Below are positions 17,065-25,257 of a DNA stretch of 64,000 nt, in pieces (the stretch's first letter is position 1; the number at the start of each line of letters is the position of its first letter). Source of the stretch: Ruminococcus sp. (GTDB lineage Bacteria; Bacillota; Clostridia; Oscillospirales; Ruminococcaceae); the NCBI GenBank assembly GCA_017620025.1, contig JAFZRF010000045.1, forward strand, positions 1 to 64,000. The letters are read 5' to 3'. Below the pieces are notes generated by a model that saw only the letters and a list, made by a program, of their open reading frames with translations, searched no databases and had not been told where the DNA came from. Both the position numbers and the translations under genes were made by a program.

Positions 17065-17676
17065 ATGATATACAGTCTCAGAGGAAAATTCATACACCGT
17101 GAGCCGGGGCTCGCCGTAGTCGAATGCGGCGGAGTCGGCTACGGATGCAGGACATCATACAATACCATAACCGCTCTCGGCGAGACGGGCAGAGAGGTTA
17201 CGGTATATACTCATCTGAGCGTAAGAGAGGACGCAGTTGAGCTGTACGGCTTTGCAACGCAGGAGGAGCTCAGCTGCTTCCGGCTGCTGATATCCGTCTC
17301 GGGTGTAGGCCCCAAGGCGGCAACGGCGATACTCTCGGATATGACGCCGGAGCGCTTTGCGTTCTTCGTTGCGGCCGGCGACAGCAAATCATTCACCCGT
17401 GTCAAGGGAATAGGCGCAAAGACAGCGCAGCGCATAGTACTTGAGCTGAAGGACAAGGTCGGCGGCGGAGACACCCAGATCCGTGTCGGTGCGGGATCCT
17501 TCTCCGGAGGAGCGGCTGCCGTTCCCTCGGATGCCTATTCGGAGGCGATGGAGGCTCTTATGGTGCTCGGCTATACCCAGGGCGAGGCAGCACCGTATCT
17601 GTCGAAGCTCGATCCCTCACTTCCCACGCAGGATCTCATCCGTGAGGCGCTGCGTCTTATGTCCGGGAAAAAATAA
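17065..17676 (+). CDS. ruvA: Holliday junction DNA helicase subunit RuvA
   Basis: A 203-residue protein that binds the four-way junction and loads the RuvB motor. It has an N-terminal OB-fold (MIYSLRGKF...), two helix-hairpin-helix motifs (LISVSGVGPKAATAIL and FTRVKGIGAKTAQRIVLELK) and a C-terminal three-helix domain contacting RuvB (SDAYSEAMEALMVLGYTQ). Length and order are normal. It sits between ruvC and an sseB-like gene. Confidence 0.95.
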   Translation: MIYSLRGKFIHREPGLAVVECGGVGYGCRTSYNTITALGETGREVTVYTHLSVREDAVELYGFATQEELSCFRLLISVSGVGPKAATAILSDMTPERFAFFVAAGDSKSFTRVKGIGAKTAQRIVLELKDKVGGGDTQIRVGAGSFSGGAAAVPSDAYSEAMEALMVLGYTQGEAAPYLSKLDPSLPTQDLIREALRLMSGKK

Positions 17677-17746
17677 TGCGGTCAGTCATGCCGTTTCCAG
17701 TATGGCATGATGAAATAGAGAAAAAAACATGAAAGGAAACGAAGCT

Positions 17747-18499
17747 ATGAATCAGAACGTCAGAAATATGAATCTTGATGAGCTGCTCAAGGCGGCTATC
17801 AGAGATCCCTCTATGCGTTCAATGTTCCTGCAGAGTCTGATAAAGAGTGACGTCTATGTTATCTGCCGGAATCCAGTCAAGCAGGAGAGGGGCCGCGCGG
17901 AGGGCGGAATCCAGCTTGAGCTCGTGACTATCCAGAACCCTGACGGTGATACGTTCATCCCGTTTTTCACCAGCTACAGGGCTTTGCAGCAGTTTGCCAA
18001 GAGGTACGTTGAGTCGTACAAGATAAACTGCCTTAGACTGTTCGACCTGATACAGTCCATGCCGGCAGTACTCAACCCGAATTCCTACGGCAAGGAATTC
18101 TCATCACAGGAGATAAAGAGCATACTCATGATCGCACGAAACCTCAAGATAAGGGCGATTTCCTACAGCGAGGCGGAGACCATACAGTATCGTCCGTGCG
18201 AGCAGTCAATGGGGCATATCACAAAGGCTGCCTCCAAGTTCCTTGCAAAGCAGCCGAATGTTGACAGGGCATTCATACTTGAAATGATAAAGGGCTGTGA
18301 GAAGCCGCAGCTGCTTATAGTAGTGGATATGATAGGCAGCACAAGAAAGCTTTTCGTGCCGTTCTCCAAATACATTTCGAGATACACGAAGGGAACGGAA
18401 TCGCTCTCCTTCATAAGCTACGAACAGGATATGGGCAAGAAGGCGGCTGCGGCCACTGATCCCTTCTATGTCCGCAAGAAGAGATATTTTGAAAAATAA
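17747..18499 (+). CDS. SseB-like protein
   Basis: A 250-residue soluble protein with an SseB-type N-terminal domain: a 'vYv....' strand (LIKSDVYVICRNPV) followed by GDTFIPFFTSYRALQQFAK, the usual 'p.ftS...l..f' signature. The C-terminal half (about 140-250) is alpha/beta with LIVVDMIGSTRKLFVPFSKY and resembles the SseB C-terminal domain. The role is unknown; some members affect serine sensitivity or type VII secretion regions. The second ATG is preferred because AAAGGA lies 10 nt before it; an in-frame ATG 18 bases upstream overlaps that site. It is inserted between ruvA and ruvB. Confidence 0.75.
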   Translation: MNQNVRNMNLDELLKAAIRDPSMRSMFLQSLIKSDVYVICRNPVKQERGRAEGGIQLELVTIQNPDGDTFIPFFTSYRALQQFAKRYVESYKINCLRLFDLIQSMPAVLNPNSYGKEFSSQEIKSILMIARNLKIRAISYSEAETIQYRPCEQSMGHITKAASKFLAKQPNVDRAFILEMIKGCEKPQLLIVVDMIGSTRKLFVPFSKYISRYTKGTESLSFISYEQDMGKKAAAATDPFYVRKKRYFEK

Positions 18500-18541
18500 C
18501 CTCAGGCGCAGTCCTGAGATACCGTGACGGGAGGTCAGGAC

Positions 18542-19609
18542 TTGATAGAAACAGAGGATATGGAATTTGCTCCGAGGGTGATATCCCCGGAGACTACGAC
18601 GGAGGACAGCGATATAGAGCTGACTCTCCGTCCGCAGACCCTTCATGAATACATAGGACAGGAAAAGGTCAAGGAGAACCTTGCCATATATATCGAAGCC
18701 GCAAAGCGGAGAGGCGAGCCGCTTGACCACGTTCTGCTCTACGGCCCTCCCGGACTGGGAAAGACCACCCTCTCGGGTATAATCGCACATGAGCTCGGCG
18801 TAAACCTCAGGGTCACGACAGGCCCCGCCATAGAAAAGCCCGGCGATCTTGTGTCCCTGCTGACCAGCCTTTCGGACAACGATGTTCTCTTCATCGACGA
18901 GATACACCGCCTTTCAAGAGCAGTAGAGGAGATACTCTATCCCGCCCTTGAGGACAGGGTGATAGATATCATCATCGGCAAGGGACCGGCAGCGAGGTCG
19001 ATACGCATGGATCTGAGACCGTTCACGCTTATAGGCGCCACAACGAGAGCCGGCCAGCTCTCCGCACCGCTGCGTGACCGATTCGGAGTTATACAGCGCC
19101 TTGAGCTCTACACCAAGGAGCAGCTGACGGACATCGTCCGCAGGAGCGCAATGATACTCGGAATCCCCTGCGAGACCGACGGCGCTGCAGAGATAGCCGG
19201 ACGTGCAAGAGGCACGCCCCGTATCGCCAACAGGCTCCTGAAGAGAGTAAGAGACTTTGCCGATGTCATGGGCGACGGCAGGATAACACAGCAGATAGCC
19301 TCCATAGCGCTGAGCCGCCTTGAGATAGATGCTCTCGGCCTCGACAGCCTTGACAGGCGTATGCTGGAAATGATAATCCGCGGCTACGGCGGCGGTCCGG
19401 TAGGACTTGAGACCCTTGCCTCTGCCATCGGAGAGGAATCAGTAACGATCGAAGATGTATGCGAGCCCTTCCTTATGCAGCTCGGCTTCCTCGGACGCAC
19501 TCCGAGGGGACGCTGTGCCACAAGGCTTGCGTATGAGCATCTCGGATTTGCCGTGCCGGACAACGCTCCGGCAGACGACGGGCAGATGCGTTTCAGCGAC
19601 AGTGAGTGA
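18542..19609 (+). CDS. ruvB: Holliday junction branch migration ATPase RuvB
   Basis: A 355-residue AAA+ motor that drives branch migration with RuvA. It has Walker [10 protein letters not shown], Walker [10 protein letters not shown], sensor 1 LIGATTRAG and a C-terminal winged helix with [10 protein letters not shown]. The TTG start is chosen because GGGAGG stands 7 nt before it; an upstream GTG in the same frame lies ahead of the site. The next gene starts 6 nt after the stop. Confidence 0.95.
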   Translation: MIETEDMEFAPRVISPETTTEDSDIELTLRPQTLHEYIGQEKVKENLAIYIEAAKRRGEPLDHVLLYGPPGLGKTTLSGIIAHELGVNLRVTTGPAIEKPGDLVSLLTSLSDNDVLFIDEIHRLSRAVEEILYPALEDRVIDIIIGKGPAARSIRMDLRPFTLIGATTRAGQLSAPLRDRFGVIQRLELYTKEQLTDIVRRSAMILGIPCETDGAAEIAGRARGTPRIANRLLKRVRDFADVMGDGRITQQIASIALSRLEIDALGLDSLDRRMLEMIIRGYGGGPVGLETLASAIGEESVTIEDVCEPFLMQLGFLGRTPRGRCATRLAYEHLGFAVPDNAPADDGQMRFSDSE

Positions 19610-19615
19610 TAAGCT

Positions 19616-20179
19616 ATGAAGAACATATTCAGACTGAGAAAAGACAACTATACACAGAATATCAGCAGAAAGGCAAAGTCGCTCGTTGAGACGATGATCA
19701 ACGGACAGGGGCTCGGTGACGTCAAGGATCAGCGCTACGGTCTCTTCCCGATGAGCTTCAACGGCTGCGAGGTGATATCGGTATACAACGCCCTGCATCA
19801 TGTGGGCATACCGCAGCCGATATGGGAGCTTGCTTCGTATATGGAGCGCTATCGTGTGCTTATGGGGCTCTGCGGCTGCAACGTGTACTGCCTCGGAAGA
19901 GTGCTGAGAAAATTCGGCGCTGACTGCGAGAGAGTAAAGGATCCTGAGAAGAACGGCGGAGATGCGTTTATCGTATCCTACTGGACGGGAAAGCTCTTCC
20001 GCTCTTCGATACATTCCGTATTCTGCCAGAGAAAGGAAAACGGGATACTGATATACAACATCTACAACAACTGTCCGACGGTCCGCCTTATCAGCGGCCT
20101 CGGAGATCTTATGGGAAAGAGGTGCCTTATTACGGCCTATGCCGTGAAGGGCGTGAAAGCTGCCAAGGACAGCAAATAA
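19616..20179 (+). CDS. Putative papain-fold (C39-like) protein
   Basis: I do not recognise this 187-residue soluble protein with certainty. It has a Cys followed by a helix in FNGCEVISVYNALHHVG (about 43-59), as at the catalytic Cys of C39-like papain folds. A later His region (SSIHSVFCQRKENGILIYN) has the 'H.v....' then 'v.vyn.yn' strand spacing seen in such folds. There is no signal peptide. Whether it is a peptidase is open. It is embedded between ruvB and the glmM homologue with short gaps; the ribosome site is weak. Confidence 0.5.
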   Translation: MKNIFRLRKDNYTQNISRKAKSLVETMINGQGLGDVKDQRYGLFPMSFNGCEVISVYNALHHVGIPQPIWELASYMERYRVLMGLCGCNVYCLGRVLRKFGADCERVKDPEKNGGDAFIVSYWTGKLFRSSIHSVFCQRKENGILIYNIYNNCPTVRLISGLGDLMGKRCLITAYAVKGVKAAKDSK

Positions 20180-20230
20180 TTAAGGACGGCTGCTCACGTG
20201 GGCAGTCCGTCTTCTGAGAAGGAGAGAGAA

Positions 20231-21592
20231 ATGGGCAGATTATTCGGTAAGGACGGCATAAGGGGTCTTGCCATCAGCGAAATGAGCTGCGAGCTCGCAC
20301 TGGAGGTGGGAAGAGCTGCCGCCTCGGTGCTTGCCGGACGTACCGGCGAGCGTACAAAGATACTGGTCGGAAAGGATGCGAGAAGCTCCGGCGACGCTCT
20401 TGAAGCGGCTGTCTGCGCCGGACTCTGTTCCTCCGGAGCTGACGCCGAGCTGGTGGGAGTAGTACCCTCGCCGGCTCTTGCCTATCTTGTCAAGGAGCGT
20501 GACGCAAGGGGAGGAATAATGATTTCCGCCTCCCACAGGTCTGCGGACTACAACGGCATCAAGCTGTATTCCGCTACCGGAAACCGTCTCAGCTACGATG
20601 ACGAGGAGGAGCTCGAAAGACTGATACTCGATTCACCCGAGGAGATGATAACTCCCAAGGACAGGGATTACGGCAGGACGATACGCTATCTCGATTCGCT
20701 CGATGATTACGTGCGCCATGTAAAGTCAGTATCTGTCAGCGGAGATTTCAGCGGCATCAAGGTCGCGATAGACTGTGCGAACGGAAGCGCTTCCTATACC
20801 GCCGGAAAGATATTCTCCACCCTCGGTGCGGAGGTGCTCATGACCGGCAACAATCCGGACGGACTGAATATCAACCGTGACTGCGGCTGTACCCATATCG
20901 AGCATCTTATGAATATTGTCCTTGAGCACAAGTGCAGCATCGGACTTGCCTTCGACGGCGGCGGAGAGCGCTGCCTCGCAGTGGATGAGACGGGCAGGCT
21001 CGTTGACGGCGATGAGATCATCGCCATGATAGCACAGTACTTCCAGACCGGCGGCATACTCCGCCACCATACCATAGCCGTGACCTCGGCGAACAACATG
21101 GGACTGATACGCTTTGCCAAGAGGCGCGGAATAGAGACCGTGAGCTGCGGCTCCGGTGAGAGAAGACTGATACGCAAGCTGGTCGACGGCGGCTACAGCA
21201 TCGGCGGCGATCCGAGCGGACAGATAATCTTCCCCGACGATGCCCCCTCTGCGGACGGACAGCTGACGGGCGTAAGACTTCTTGAGGTGCTGGCACAGTC
21301 CGGCAGGAAGCTCAGTGAGCTGACGGGCATAATGCAGAAGATGCCGCAGGTCATCATCAACGTGCCGATAAGCTACCGTGACCGTGAGGTATGGAAGAAC
21401 GACCGCAGGCTCACCTCCCTGATAGAGCAGGTAGAGGAGGAGCTCGGCGATGAGGGAAGGATAATCGTCCGTGAAGTCGGCAGGGAGCCCGTGATACGCA
21501 TACATGTTGAGGGTTCCGATTTCGGCCGTATAAATACCCTTGCTCTGCAGGTCTCCGATATGGTCAAGGAGCGCTGCACTGTAAGAGAGTGA
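20231..21592 (+). CDS. Phosphoglucosamine mutase homologue, altered active site
   Basis: This 453-residue protein has the length and domain order of GlmM, which turns glucosamine-6-P into glucosamine-1-P for peptidoglycan. The active-site loops deviate. The phosphoserine loop reads ISASHRSADYNGIK (Ser101 kept; the usual Asn-Pro after SASH is Arg-Ser). The metal loop, normally DGDGDR, reads DGGGER (242-247), so one Asp is Gly and one is Glu. The substrate loop, normally GEQSGH, reads GDPSGQ (326-331). The start MGRLFGKDGIRG has GGAGAG before it. It may be a divergent but active enzyme, or a paralogue that has changed role; another GlmM elsewhere would favour the latter. Confidence 0.8.
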   Translation: MGRLFGKDGIRGLAISEMSCELALEVGRAAASVLAGRTGERTKILVGKDARSSGDALEAAVCAGLCSSGADAELVGVVPSPALAYLVKERDARGGIMISASHRSADYNGIKLYSATGNRLSYDDEEELERLILDSPEEMITPKDRDYGRTIRYLDSLDDYVRHVKSVSVSGDFSGIKVAIDCANGSASYTAGKIFSTLGAEVLMTGNNPDGLNINRDCGCTHIEHLMNIVLEHKCSIGLAFDGGGERCLAVDETGRLVDGDEIIAMIAQYFQTGGILRHHTIAVTSANNMGLIRFAKRRGIETVSCGSGERRLIRKLVDGGYSIGGDPSGQIIFPDDAPSADGQLTGVRLLEVLAQSGRKLSELTGIMQKMPQVIINVPISYRDREVWKNDRRLTSLIEQVEEELGDEGRIIVREVGREPVIRIHVEGSDFGRINTLALQVSDMVKERCTVRE

Positions 21593-21606
21593 CAGGAGAA
21601 TAAGAT

Positions 21607-22470
21607 TTGAGAACAGCAGATAAATGGAAGGAATACACCATAATAGATACATCTGACGGCGAGAAGCTCGAGAAATGGGGAGACATCTCCCTTGTGCGCC
21701 CGGATCCGCAGATCATCTGGAAGACCGACAGGAAGGATCCGATGTGGGAAAGGGCTGACGGCCATTACCACCGCTCCAATCAGGGTGGCGGAAAATGGGA
21801 GTTCAGGAAGAGACTGCCGGAGTCATGGAACATAAGCTACGGCGACCTTACCTTCAATATACGTCCCACAGGCTTCAAGCATACCGGGCTCTTCCCGGAG
21901 CAGGCCGTCAACTGGGACTTCATGGTCGAAAAGATACGCTCTGCGGGGCGTGAGATAAACGTACTGAACCTGTTCGCCTACACCGGCGGGGCTACTCTTG
22001 CCTGTGCGGCGGCAGGTGCTTCTGTCTGCCATGTGGATGCCTCAAAGGGCATGGTGCAGTGGGCAAGAGACAATGCAGCCACCTCCGGGCTTACTGAAAA
22101 GCCGATTCGCTGGATAGTGGACGACTGCGAGAAGTTCATCGCCCGTGAGATACGCCGCGGCAGGAAGTACGATGCCGTAGTCATGGATCCTCCGAGCTAC
22201 GGAAGAGGTCCCGGCGGCGAGGTATGGAAGCTTGAGAACTGCGTATACGATCTTGTGAAGCTCTGCTCCGGCGTGCTTTCCGACGATCCGCTGTTCTTCC
22301 TGATAAACAGCTATACCACAGGCCTTTCGCCCTCGGTAATGGGCTACATACTCGGCAGCGTGCTCACTGAGAAGCACGGCGGCAGCGTGAGCTTCGACGA
22401 GATAGGTCTTCCCGTAAAGTCAACGGGCATGACTCTTCCCTGCGGCTCAACGGCTATCTGGCAGAAATAA
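21607..22470 (+). CDS. Class I SAM methyltransferase, RlmI/RlmK-like
   Basis: A 287-residue enzyme whose Rossmann core has motif I NLFAYTGGATLACAAAGA, an acidic end of strand 2 (HVDASKGMVQWARDNA), DDCEKF, and motif IV AVVMDPPSYGRG. This set is typical of RlmI/RlmK-type rRNA methyltransferases (COG1092). An N-terminal PUA domain is absent, so the exact RNA target is open. The TTG start is supported by AGGAGA 7 nt before it. It is closely packed between the glmM homologue and a DUF6440 gene. Confidence 0.8.
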   Translation: MRTADKWKEYTIIDTSDGEKLEKWGDISLVRPDPQIIWKTDRKDPMWERADGHYHRSNQGGGKWEFRKRLPESWNISYGDLTFNIRPTGFKHTGLFPEQAVNWDFMVEKIRSAGREINVLNLFAYTGGATLACAAAGASVCHVDASKGMVQWARDNAATSGLTEKPIRWIVDDCEKFIAREIRRGRKYDAVVMDPPSYGRGPGGEVWKLENCVYDLVKLCSGVLSDDPLFFLINSYTTGLSPSVMGYILGSVLTEKHGGSVSFDEIGLPVKSTGMTLPCGSTAIWQK

Positions 22471-22482
22471 GGAGATCGGCAT

Positions 22483-22698
22483 ATGTCAAAGGACGACAGA
22501 TTTGTTAGGATATATACACAGGGAGATACGCTCTCACAGGCAAGCACCCACCACGTTGAGGTATGGGTGGATAAATGCACCGGTGTCAATTACATATACT
22601 GCTCCGAAATGGGCTCGAGCGGAGGCATGACGCCTCTCATCGGCAGGGACGGCAGGATCGTCATCATGACTCCCGAGGAGCTGGAGGAAATCTGCTGA
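22483..22698 (+). CDS. DUF6440-like small protein
   Basis: A 71-residue soluble protein with RFVRIYTQGD at the start and GVNYIYCSEMGSSGGMTPLI in the middle. The 'd..tGv.Yl......ggltpLld..G.p' pattern marks a family of small Firmicute proteins annotated DUF6440, function unknown. Its stop codon overlaps the start of ecfA1 by one base, so translation is coupled. Confidence 0.7.
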   Translation: MSKDDRFVRIYTQGDTLSQASTHHVEVWVDKCTGVNYIYCSEMGSSGGMTPLIGRDGRIVIMTPEELEEIC

Positions 22699-23546
22699 TG
22701 GAGAATATAATCGAGATAAGGGATCTTCACTTCGCCTACGATGCCGAAGACGAGAACAGTGAGCCGACGGAGGTGCTCAAGGGCATAGACCTTGACATAC
22801 ACCGGGGCGAATTCGTGGCGGTGCTCGGACACAACGGCTCCGGCAAGTCCACGCTTGCCAAGCATATAAACGCCATACTGCTCCCGACCTCGGGAACGGT
22901 AACGGTTGACGGCATCGATACTAAGGACGAGACAAAGCTCTTCGAGCTGAGGCAGCGTGCGGGTATGGTGTTCCAGAACCCCGACAACCAGATAGTATCC
23001 TCCATAGTCGAGGAGGACGTTGCCTTCGGACTTGAGAATATGGGTATTCCCTATGAGGAGATGCGCCGGCGTGTGGACGAGGCTCTGAAAGCCGTGGGTA
23101 TGTACGACTTCCGCCTCCATTCACCGAGCCAGCTCTCCGGCGGACAGAAGCAGCGCATAGCCATTGCGGGCATCATAGCCATGCAGCCGGAGTGCATAAT
23201 ACTTGACGAGCCCACAGCCATGCTCGACCCGCAGGGACGGCGTGAGGTCATGGAGACCGTAAAGCGCATGAACCGTGAGAAGGGCATAACCATTGTTATC
23301 ATCACCCACTACATGGACGAGGCCGCCCAGTGCGAGCGTGTCGTTGTCATGGACAAGGGCAGGGTAGTGATAGACGATACTCCCCGGAAGGTATTCTCAC
23401 AGGTAGAGAAGGTCAAGGAAATAGGCCTTGACGTACCGCAGGTCACAGAGCTCTGCTACGAGCTCCGCAAGGCTGGAGTGAGCGTGCCGGAGGATATCAT
23501 CACCGAGGAGGAATGTGCGGAGGCGCTGAAAAAGCTCTTCGCATAA
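22698..23546 (+). CDS. ecfA1: ECF transporter ATPase EcfA1
   Basis: A 282-residue ABC ATPase that powers energy-coupling-factor vitamin or metal uptake together with EcfA2 and EcfT. It has Walker A GHNGSGKST, Q-loop FQNPDNQI, signature LSGGQKQR and Walker B CIILDEPTAMLD. The FQNPDNQIVSSIVEEDVAFG stretch is typical of EcfA1. The start was set at the ATG overlapping the upstream stop, which matches the family N terminus. ecfA2 and ecfT follow; no substrate-specific EcfS gene is adjacent, as in group II systems. Confidence 0.93.
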   Translation: MENIIEIRDLHFAYDAEDENSEPTEVLKGIDLDIHRGEFVAVLGHNGSGKSTLAKHINAILLPTSGTVTVDGIDTKDETKLFELRQRAGMVFQNPDNQIVSSIVEEDVAFGLENMGIPYEEMRRRVDEALKAVGMYDFRLHSPSQLSGGQKQRIAIAGIIAMQPECIILDEPTAMLDPQGRREVMETVKRMNREKGITIVIITHYMDEAAQCERVVVMDKGRVVIDDTPRKVFSQVEKVKEIGLDVPQVTELCYELRKAGVSVPEDIITEEECAEALKKLFA

Positions 23547-23563
23547 GGAAAGGATAATAGAAA

Positions 23564-24427
23564 TTGGCTATACTCGAAACACAGGGTCTTACATATACCT
23601 ACAGCCAGGGCACTCCCTTCGAGAAGACGGCTGTAGATCATGTGGATCTTAAGATAGAGGAGGGATCGCTCATCGGCGTCATGGGGCATACGGGCTCCGG
23701 CAAATCGACGCTGATACAGCATTTCAACGGCCTCCTCCAGCCCACCTCCGGCAAGGTCATACTTGACGGCAGGGATATATGGGCGGACAAGAAAAAGATA
23801 CGTGATGTCCGGTTCCAGGTTGGACTGGTATTCCAGTATCCCGAGTATCAGATATTCGAGGAGACCGTATTCAAGGATATCGCATTCGGCCCGAAGAATA
23901 TGGGGCTGAGCGATGCGGAGATAAAGCGCAGGGTCCTCGAGACCGCAAACGATATCGGTCTGCGCGAGGAGCTTCTTGAGCGTTCACCCTTCGAGCTCTC
24001 CGGCGGACAGAAGAGAAGAGTCGCCATCGCCGGAGTCATGGCGATGGAGCCGAGAGTGCTGATACTTGACGAGCCGACCGCAGGTCTCGATCCCGCCGGC
24101 CGTGACAAGATACTCAGCCATATCAAGCGCTACCACGAGCGCACGAAGAATACCGTAATGATAGTCTCCCACAGCATGGAGGATATCGCGGGCTTTGCGG
24201 ACAAGATACTCGTCATGAGCCATGCAAGGCTCTTCTGCTACGACGATACCGAGAAGGTGTTCAGCCGGGCTGAGGAGATAGCAGAGATAGGCCTTGACGT
24301 GCCGCAGGTAACCAAGGTGTTCCTCGAGCTGAAACGGCAGGGGCTCGATTTCGGCAAGGATGTATATACCGTCGGCTATGCCCGTGACCTGCTGCTGAAG
24401 CAGCTTGCGGCAAGAAGGGGGGAGTAG
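23564..24427 (+). CDS. ecfA2: ECF transporter ATPase EcfA2
   Basis: A 287-residue partner ATPase of EcfA1. It has Walker A GHTGSGKST, Q-loop FQYPEYQIFEETVFKDIAFG (typical of EcfA2), signature LSGGQKRR and Walker B VLILDEPTAGLD. It uses a TTG start preceded by AAGGA. It overlaps nothing but abuts ecfT by one base, so the three form one unit. Confidence 0.93.
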   Translation: MAILETQGLTYTYSQGTPFEKTAVDHVDLKIEEGSLIGVMGHTGSGKSTLIQHFNGLLQPTSGKVILDGRDIWADKKKIRDVRFQVGLVFQYPEYQIFEETVFKDIAFGPKNMGLSDAEIKRRVLETANDIGLREELLERSPFELSGGQKRRVAIAGVMAMEPRVLILDEPTAGLDPAGRDKILSHIKRYHERTKNTVMIVSHSMEDIAGFADKILVMSHARLFCYDDTEKVFSRAEEIAEIGLDVPQVTKVFLELKRQGLDFGKDVYTVGYARDLLLKQLAARRGE

Positions 24428-24428
24428 G

Positions 24429-25241
24429 ATGCTGAGAGATATCACCATCGGACAGTACTTCCCCGGGGACAGCATCATACACCGGCTTGATCCCCGATTC
24501 AAGATAGTCATTACTGTCATATACATATGTATGCTCTTCATCGGCAGCAGCTTCTGGTGTCTGGCGGTCGGTGTGGTATTCACCCTTATGGCGATGCTGC
24601 TCTCGAAGATACCGCTGAAGATGTTCTGGAAGAGCGTGAAGCCCATACTTCCGTTCCTGATAATAACGGCACTTCTTAACCTCTTCCTCGTGAACACTGG
24701 CGAGGTGCTGTTCCAGTGGAAGTTCCTGAAGATAACCGAGGGCGGAGTGAACATAAGCCTGTTCATGCTTGTCCGCATAACACTCCTTATCATGGGCACA
24801 TCGATACTGACCTATACCACATCGCCGATAACGCTCACTGATGCGATAGAGAGACTCCTCTCACCGCTGAAGAAGCTCAATTTCCCCGTGCATGAGCTCG
24901 CTATGATGATGTCGATAGCACTCCGCTTCATACCCACTCTTATCGAGGAGACCGACAAGATAATGTCGGCTCAGAAGGCGAGGGGGGCCGAGATAGATAC
25001 AGGCAGCTTCATGACACGTACCCGCAATATGGTCTCGATCCTTGTACCGCTGTTCATATCGTCCTTCCGAAGGGCGGATGAGCTTGCAACGGCTATGGAG
25101 TGCCGCTGCTACAACGGCGGAGAGGGAAGGACGAGACTCAGGCAGCTCCGGTCCGCCCCCCGTGACTACATAGCACTGGGCGTGACACTTGTATTCCTTG
25201 CCGCAGCGATAGCTGTGAGCATCATAACGAAAACACGATGA
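24429..25241 (+). CDS. ecfT: ECF transporter transmembrane protein EcfT
   Basis: A 270-residue polytopic membrane protein that couples the ATPases to interchangeable substrate-binding subunits. Typical EcfT features are SIIHRLDPRFKIV at the N terminus, four to five membrane segments, and the coupling-helix motifs with Ala-Arg-Gly (AQKARGAEI) and a second one near MECRCYNGGEGRTR. The start ATG follows the ecfA2 stop directly, with GGGGGGAG as ribosome site. Confidence 0.92.
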   Translation: MLRDITIGQYFPGDSIIHRLDPRFKIVITVIYICMLFIGSSFWCLAVGVVFTLMAMLLSKIPLKMFWKSVKPILPFLIITALLNLFLVNTGEVLFQWKFLKITEGGVNISLFMLVRITLLIMGTSILTYTTSPITLTDAIERLLSPLKKLNFPVHELAMMMSIALRFIPTLIEETDKIMSAQKARGAEIDTGSFMTRTRNMVSILVPLFISSFRRADELATAMECRCYNGGEGRTRLRQLRSAPRDYIALGVTLVFLAAAIAVSIITKTR

Positions 25242-25257
25242 CGCAGGAGAAAAGAAA

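Noticed and set aside
20726..21652. 308-residue open frame antisense to the GlmM homologue
   Set aside because: No ribosome site and no recognisable domain; it mirrors the real gene and the start of the next.
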